From: Pseudomonadota bacterium
GTDB taxonomy: Bacteria > Desulfobacterota > Desulfobacteria > Desulfobacterales > RPRI01
Length of the DNA stretch: 9,995 nucleotides
Reading direction: 5' to 3'
Assembly: GCA_018830925.1 (NCBI GenBank)
Contig: JAHJRK010000150.1
Location: 1-9,995 of the forward strand
Part shown: positions 5,741-9,995 of the stretch, piece by piece
Numbering within the stretch: position 1 is the stretch's first letter
Layout of the letters: every line of letters begins with the position of its first letter
Program-made: the position numbers and the translations under genes
Notes under the pieces: model-generated
Seen by the model: the letters and a program-made list of their open reading frames with translations, nothing else
Databases searched by the model: none
What the model was told of the DNA's origin: nothing

Positions 5741-8700
5741 GTAATGTAGGCGATAGAGAAAGAGCGACCCAAAACCGTGTGGTACAGTTATTTCACGAGC
5801 AACTGGATTACACCTATCTCGGCAATTGGGAAAAACGGCTTGGCAACAGCAATATTGAAAAAGTCATTGTCAGAAAATACCTGAGCCAAAAGGGATACAG
5901 CGAAATACTGGTCAGTAAGGCTCTGGATAAACTGCGCATCACTGCCAATAACGACAACGAAAGTTTATACACCAATAACAAAAATGTGTATGGTCTACTT
6001 CGGTATGGCGTTAAGGTAAAAGCCGATGTTGGTGAGAACTACGAAACCGTAGAGCTGATTGACTGGAAGCATCCCCATAATAACCAGTTTGCTATTGCGG
6101 AAGAAGTAACTGTTCTGAGCAACCATGATAAGCGGCCCGATATTGTGCTGTATGTAAACGGGATTGCATTGGGTGTGCTGGAATTGAAACGAAGCACGGT
6201 ATCCATTGGCGACGGCATCAGGCAGAGCTTAGTAAACCAGCAAAGAGAGTTCATACAATCCTTCTTCTCTACCATTCAATTTGTGTTTGCCGGAAATGAT
6301 ACCGAAGGCCTGCGATACGGCACCATTGGCACGCCTGAAAAATATTTTCTAAAATGGAAGGAAGAAAGCAGCGAAGAAAATTTATTGGATAAATACCTGC
6401 TGAAACTCTGTGATAAAGAGCGGTTTCTAGAAATTATTTACAACTTCACCCTGTTTGATGGAGGCATTAAAAAGCTCTGCCGTACGCACCAATATTTCGG
6501 CGTCAAGGCCGCTCAGGAACATCTGAGAAGACGAGAGGGTGGTATCATCTGGCACACGCAGGGGAGTGGCAAAAGCCTGGTAATGGTGTGGCTGGCAAAA
6601 TGGATTCTGGAAAACAACCCCCATGCCCGGGTGGTGATTATCACCGACCGGGACGAGCTGGACAAACAGATTGAACGGGTATTCACCGATACGGGCGAAA
6701 GCATGCTGCGGACCCGAAGCGGTAAAGATTTAATGGAGCGGTTGGGCAATACACTGCCACGTTTATTGTGTTCGCTGGTGCATAAGTTTGGCACAAGAGA
6801 TGTTGATGATTTTGATGCGTTTATTGAAGAGTTAAAGAGCGGTCCAACCAGCACCGTGGGCGAGATATTTGTTTTTGTGGATGAATGCCACCGTACCCAA
6901 TCGGGCAAGCTGCATAAAGCAATGAAAGCCATGATGAAGAACGCTATTTTCATCGGCTTCACCGGAACCCCTCTCTTAAAGCAGGACAGGCAAACCAGCC
7001 TGGAAGTATTCGGCAAATACATCCATACTTATAAATTCAATGAAGCGGTAGAGGATGAAGTAGTGCGGGATTTGGTTTATGAAGCTCGTGATATTGATCA
7101 GAAGATTACTTCACAGCAAAGAATAGATGAGTGGTTTGAAGCCAAGACAAAAGGACTGAATGACTTTCAGAAATTCGAATTGAAGAAGAAATGGGGAACC
7201 ATGCAGCGGTTGCTCAGTTCCCGTTCCCGGTTGGAGAGAATTGTGAGCGATGTTGTTTTTGATTTTAATGTAAAGCCCCGGCTAAGCTCGGGCATGGGTA
7301 ATGCTATTTTGGTAGCTGGGAGTATTTACGAAGCCTGCCGTTATTTCGATCTCTTTCAAAGCACCGAGTTAAAAGGGAAATGCGCGGTCATTACCTCATA
7401 TAATCCATCTACCCGGGATATAACTACCGAGGATACCGGAGCGAATACCGAAACTGACAAGGAATATATATACAAAACATATCTTGCCCTGCTTAACGGC
7501 AAATCCACCGAAAAATATGAAGATGAAGCCAAAGAGAAATTCATAAAAGAACCGGCCAGCATGAAACTGCTGGTGGTGGTGGATAAACTTCTTGTCGGTT
7601 TTGATGCGCCCCCCTGCACCTATCTGTATATAGACAAGAAAATGCAGGACCACGGTTTGTTCCAGGCGATCTGCCGCGTAAACCGGTTGGATAGTGATGA
7701 CAAGCAGTTCGGTTACATTATTGACTACAAAGACCTGTTTAGAAAAGTGGAAGATGCAGTGGCTGTTTACACTTCGGAATTGGATTATGATAACTTCCAG
7801 AAAGAAGATGTGGATGTGCTATTGAAAAACCGTCTGAAGACAGGCAGGGAGAAGTTGGACAATGCTTTGGAGGAATTGGCATTATTGCGCGAGCCGGTTG
7901 CTCCGCCCAAAGATTCATTGGCATATATCCGCTACTTCTGCGGTAATCCTGAAAACGAAGAAGACCTCAAAGCCAATGAAGTGAAAAGAACGGCATTATA
8001 CAAGCAAGCAGTAGCATTGATAAGAGCTTATGCCAATATTGCCGGAGAAATGGAAGAAGCCGGTTATTCGGATCAGGAAATAGAAGACATAAAAAAGCGG
8101 CTTAATTTCTATTTGAATCTGAGGGAAGAGATCAGGAAGGCAAGCGGTGAAACGCTCGATTTAAAAACCTACGAAGCGGATATGCGGCACTTGATTGATA
8201 ACTTCATTCAGGCAGATGAATCCAGAAGAATTGATCCTTTTGGAGACCAGACACTGCTTGATATCATTGTGAAAAGTGGCATTGCCGATGCCATCAACAG
8301 TTTACCGCAAGGTATAAGGAGCAACAAAGAAGCGATTGCCGAAACAATAGAAAACAATGTTCGAAGGAAGATTATCAAAGAACATCTGATAGACCCGGCT
8401 TACTTTGAAGAGATGTCAAAACTCTTGAATGAAATCATAAAGGAAAGAAAAGCCAATGCCGTAAGTTATGAGGAATATCTAAAAAAGATAGCTGAATTGG
8501 CAAAAAGAGTAAATACTATGATTCGGGATGATTTACCGGCACGCATTCAAACCCTGGCTCAACGAGCTTTATACAACAACCTTGGCAAGAATGAATCATT
8601 GGCAATCGAAATGGATGAAGCCATAAAACGGGTAAAAAAAGCAGACTGGAAAGGTAACCTGCAAAAAGAGAAAGAAATAAAAGCAGCAATATATGAAATT

Positions 8701-8763
8701 CTAAAGGATGAAAACGAGGTGGAAAGAATCTTTTCAATTATAAAACAGCAAAACGAGTATTGA
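5737..8763 (+). CDS. hsdR: Type I RM restriction subunit HsdR (nuclease and DNA translocase)
   Basis: ATP-driven motor and endonuclease that pulls DNA toward the bound M2S core and cuts at a distance. Its 1008 residues fit the family. The N-terminal HSDR_N nuclease shows D135 (RPDIVLYV) and E149-x-K151 (VLELKR), a complete PD-(D/E)XK set. The SF2 translocase follows with Walker A TQGSGKS (274-280), Walker B DECH (382-385), motif III TGTP (409-412) and motif VI QAICRVNR (643-650). The C-terminal third (about 700-1008) is helical and highly charged, as expected for the part that binds HsdM. All motor and nuclease motifs look intact. ATG at 5737 overlaps the hsdS stop as ATGA, with a GAGGT ribosome site at 5728-5732. 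Because HsdR needs HsdS for loading, its activity depends on the state of hsdS. Confidence 0.96.
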   Translation: MSNVGDRERATQNRVVQLFHEQLDYTYLGNWEKRLGNSNIEKVIVRKYLSQKGYSEILVSKALDKLRITANNDNESLYTNNKNVYGLLRYGVKVKADVGENYETVELIDWKHPHNNQFAIAEEVTVLSNHDKRPDIVLYVNGIALGVLELKRSTVSIGDGIRQSLVNQQREFIQSFFSTIQFVFAGNDTEGLRYGTIGTPEKYFLKWKEESSEENLLDKYLLKLCDKERFLEIIYNFTLFDGGIKKLCRTHQYFGVKAAQEHLRRREGGIIWHTQGSGKSLVMVWLAKWILENNPHARVVIITDRDELDKQIERVFTDTGESMLRTRSGKDLMERLGNTLPRLLCSLVHKFGTRDVDDFDAFIEELKSGPTSTVGEIFVFVDECHRTQSGKLHKAMKAMMKNAIFIGFTGTPLLKQDRQTSLEVFGKYIHTYKFNEAVEDEVVRDLVYEARDIDQKITSQQRIDEWFEAKTKGLNDFQKFELKKKWGTMQRLLSSRSRLERIVSDVVFDFNVKPRLSSGMGNAILVAGSIYEACRYFDLFQSTELKGKCAVITSYNPSTRDITTEDTGANTETDKEYIYKTYLALLNGKSTEKYEDEAKEKFIKEPASMKLLVVVDKLLVGFDAPPCTYLYIDKKMQDHGLFQAICRVNRLDSDDKQFGYIIDYKDLFRKVEDAVAVYTSELDYDNFQKEDVDVLLKNRLKTGREKLDNALEELALLREPVAPPKDSLAYIRYFCGNPENEEDLKANEVKRTALYKQAVALIRAYANIAGEMEEAGYSDQEIEDIKKRLNFYLNLREEIRKASGETLDLKTYEADMRHLIDNFIQADESRRIDPFGDQTLLDIIVKSGIADAINSLPQGIRSNKEAIAETIENNVRRKIIKEHLIDPAYFEEMSKLLNEIIKERKANAVSYEEYLKKIAELAKRVNTMIRDDLPARIQTLAQRALYNNLGKNESLAIEMDEAIKRVKKADWKGNLQKEKEIKAAIYEILKDENEVERIFSIIKQQNEY

Positions 8764-8764
8764 G

Positions 8765-9478
8765 ATGCAGCAAATAATGTTGGGTGATATATGTATTGAT
8801 GTGGTGCATAAAGATATTAAAAACCTGCACCTGAGCGTTTATCCGCCTACTGGTAGGATACGCATTTCTGCGCCATTACGGATGAATACAGATACCATCA
8901 GGGTATTTGTCATCTCAAAACTTGGCTGGATAAAGAAGCAACAAAGCAAGCTTCATAGCCAAGAAAGAGAAACACCAAGAGAGTATATTACAAGAGAAAG
9001 TCATTACTATCTGGGTAAGCGATACCTATTAAAAGTAATAGAACATAATGCTTCGCCAAAAGTGGTCTTAAAACACGATACCATTGATCTGTATATTCGT
9101 CTAAACACGAATATGAAAAAAAGAAGAGAATTTTTTTATGAATGGTACCGCCAAAGATTAAAGGAGGTTATTCCCGGGCTAATTGCTCAGAACGAAAAAG
9201 CAATGAAGGTTAAGGTTGGGGAGTTTGGCATAAAGAGAATGAGAACAAGGTGGGGCACTTGTAACATAAAAGCAAAAAGAATCTGGCTAAATCTTGAATT
9301 GGCGAAAAAGGGAAAGGAGTGTATTGAATATATAGTTGTCCATGAAATGATGCATCTTTTGGAACGGCGACATAATGAAAGATTCATTTCTTATATGGAT
9401 AAGTTTTTACCAAAATGGAGATTTTACAAAGAGGAATTGAATAAAAGCCCATTGTGTCATGAAAATTGGAGTTACTGA
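8765..9478 (+). CDS. YgjP-like HExxH metallohydrolase (M48/SprT-like, COG1451 type)
   Basis: Predicted zinc-dependent hydrolase of 237 residues. The N-terminal half has the family's conserved stretch (RIRISAPLRMNTDTI, LGWIKKQQSKL). The C-terminal half has TRWGTCN and the metal site VVHEMMHLLERRHNERF, with H193, E194, H197 and the likely third ligand H203 (HExxH-x5-H). All ligands are present. It begins 1 nt after the hsdR stop without a clear Shine-Dalgarno, so it is probably translated by coupling. Genes of this family often sit at the end of type I RM operons, but their role there is unproven: a protease acting on RM subunits, a DNA-protein repair enzyme, or a nucleotide hydrolase (E. coli YgjP has been described as a UTP pyrophosphatase) are all possible. 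I see no signal peptide, so it is probably cytoplasmic. Confidence 0.88.
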   Translation: MQQIMLGDICIDVVHKDIKNLHLSVYPPTGRIRISAPLRMNTDTIRVFVISKLGWIKKQQSKLHSQERETPREYITRESHYYLGKRYLLKVIEHNASPKVVLKHDTIDLYIRLNTNMKKRREFFYEWYRQRLKEVIPGLIAQNEKAMKVKVGEFGIKRMRTRWGTCNIKAKRIWLNLELAKKGKECIEYIVVHEMMHLLERRHNERFISYMDKFLPKWRFYKEELNKSPLCHENWSY

Positions 9479-9486
9479 TGAGAGAA

Positions 9487-9550
9487 GGTACAAAATGGCA
9501 AAGGCACAGAGGAGGAGAGGCACAAAGTGACAAAGGCACAAAGAAGAATA
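9487..9550. repeat. Four imperfect 16-nt tandem repeats, GGCACAAAG type
   Basis: Units begin at 9487, 9503, 9519 and 9535, exactly 16 nt apart. They open with GGTACAAAA, GGCACAGAG, GGCACAAAG and GGCACAAAG; the approximate consensus is GGCACAAAGTGRCAAA. The array starts 8 nt after the metallohydrolase stop codon. Translated on the minus strand it gives a low-complexity Leu/Cys/Phe peptide that is not a real gene. Confidence 0.85.
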
Positions 9551-9607
9551 AGCTCTGTTCACTCTCGGTAAATAGTTACTACTCAACACTATATATTAAA
9601 CACTTAC

Positions 9608-9615
9608 GGAGGTGA
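9608..9615 (+). promoter_or_regulatory. Perfect Shine-Dalgarno deciding the start at 9623
   Basis: GGAGGTGA lies 7 nt before ATG 9623, ideal spacing. It shows that this host uses canonical ribosome sites, in contrast to hsdM. Confidence 0.85.
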
Positions 9616-9622
9616 GATAGTT

Positions 9623-9995
9623 ATGGAAGGAATAAAAGAAAGGTTGAAGAGGAAAATGCTTTTGGGTTTATTAAAACTTAAAGCATTATCCCCGGAGCAA
9701 ATGGCAGAGTATGCCAGAAGGAATACCCCCTTTCATCGCAGTCTCTATGGCGATAAAAGGATTTCTGATTTTAAGCAGTTGCCTTTGGTTACCAAGGCTA
9801 TGACCAGAAAAGCCTCCGCTTATGACCGCTTGAGCTCTGAGCTAAAAGATACGGTCATCTGGTATGCGGAGACAACAGGCTCTACAGGCTCTCCTACCCC
9901 TGTCTTCTATACCAAACAAGAGTTCAATGGCGCCTATCTCCTATCCCTTGTCTCACCCTATAATGCTTCACTTAAAAACATTCTCAAGGAGAACC
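9623..9995 (+). CDS. PaaK-like adenylate-forming enzyme (AMP-binding), 3'-partial
   Basis: Start of a phenylacetate-CoA ligase/CapK-like member of the adenylate-forming superfamily, which activates a carboxylate with ATP. 124 codons are visible before the window ends. The N-terminus (MEGIKERLKRKMLLGLLKLK) leads through LPLVTKAMTRK, typical of PaaK relatives, to the ATP phosphate-binding loop ETTGSTGSPTPVFYT at about residues 83-97. The substrate cannot be told: aryl-CoA ligase or a ligase of a polysaccharide or natural-product pathway are both possible. It is separated from the RM operon by 144 nt and has its own perfect Shine-Dalgarno, so it is probably not part of that operon. The gene is cut by the window edge, not broken. 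Confidence 0.78.
   Translation, partial: MEGIKERLKRKMLLGLLKLKALSPEQMAEYARRNTPFHRSLYGDKRISDFKQLPLVTKAMTRKASAYDRLSSELKDTVIWYAETTGSTGSPTPVFYTKQEFNGAYLLSLVSPYNASLKNILKEN

Noticed and set aside
7570..7614. TGG trinucleotide run and C6 run in hsdR.
   Set aside because: Both are in frame and encode the normal LLVVVDKLLVGFDAPP motif region; no disruption follows.
9407..9589. Minus-strand open frame with a Leu/Cys/Phe-rich peptide.
   Set aside because: It is the reverse translation of the 16-nt repeats and overlaps the end of the metallohydrolase gene.
9555..9600. Possible promoter for the PaaK-like gene using TATATT near 9592.
   Set aside because: No acceptable -35 hexamer lies at 16-18 nt spacing, so I could not support it.
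1034..9622. CRISPR array, tRNA, integrase or transposase linked to the RM operon.
   Set aside because: I looked for spaced identical repeats, tRNA-like cloverleaf segments and recombinase motifs in the gaps and in all large frames and found none.

Overview
The window is a bacterial segment dominated by one complete-looking type I restriction-modification (RM) operon, lying between two unrelated genes cut by the window edges. The organism cannot be named from this sequence. The left-flank membrane polyferredoxin and the short degenerate repeats in both intergenic gaps fit an uncultured anaerobic bacterium, but that is a weak inference.

Layout. (1) Positions 2-1033 hold the 3' part of a membrane-bound 4Fe-4S protein (NapH/polyferredoxin-like); its frame is still open at the left edge. 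(2) A 303-nt AT-rich gap (1034-1336) contains three kinds of short degenerate repeats, a set of competing inverted repeats, and a promoter-like pair of boxes so close to hsdM that its mRNA could be leaderless. (3) Positions 1337-9478 form one tightly packed plus-strand operon: hsdM, a DUF1016/YhcG-type PD-(D/E)XK nuclease gene, hsdS (split by a frameshift), hsdR, and a YgjP-type HExxH metallohydrolase gene. Junctions are a 10-nt overlap, ATGA, ATGA and a 1-nt gap, so the five genes are probably co-transcribed and translationally coupled. (4) A 144-nt gap (9479-9622) holds four 16-nt imperfect tandem repeats. (5) From 9623, after a perfect Shine-Dalgarno, a PaaK-like adenylate-forming enzyme begins and runs off the right edge.

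How the genes work together. HsdM (methylase), HsdS (specificity) and HsdR (nuclease/translocase) make a standard type I enzyme. Two accessory genes, the DUF1016 nuclease and the YgjP-like protein, ride in the same operon. The main anomaly is in hsdS: a run of six C (4998-5003) at the junction of the first target-recognition domain (TRD1) and the central conserved region puts the two halves in different frames. Seven C would restore one 393-residue HsdS with the expected LPEQ motif. As written, the system is either off, phase-variable, recoded, or affected by a sequence error. The downstream fragment alone has the layout of a half-HsdS (one TRD plus one conserved region), so altered specificity is also possible. 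A second notable item is a 27-nt near-perfect palindrome inside the DUF1016 gene, with further copies of one arm nearby. I did not find a wholly new defence system; the best leads are the hsdS switch and the two accessory genes.
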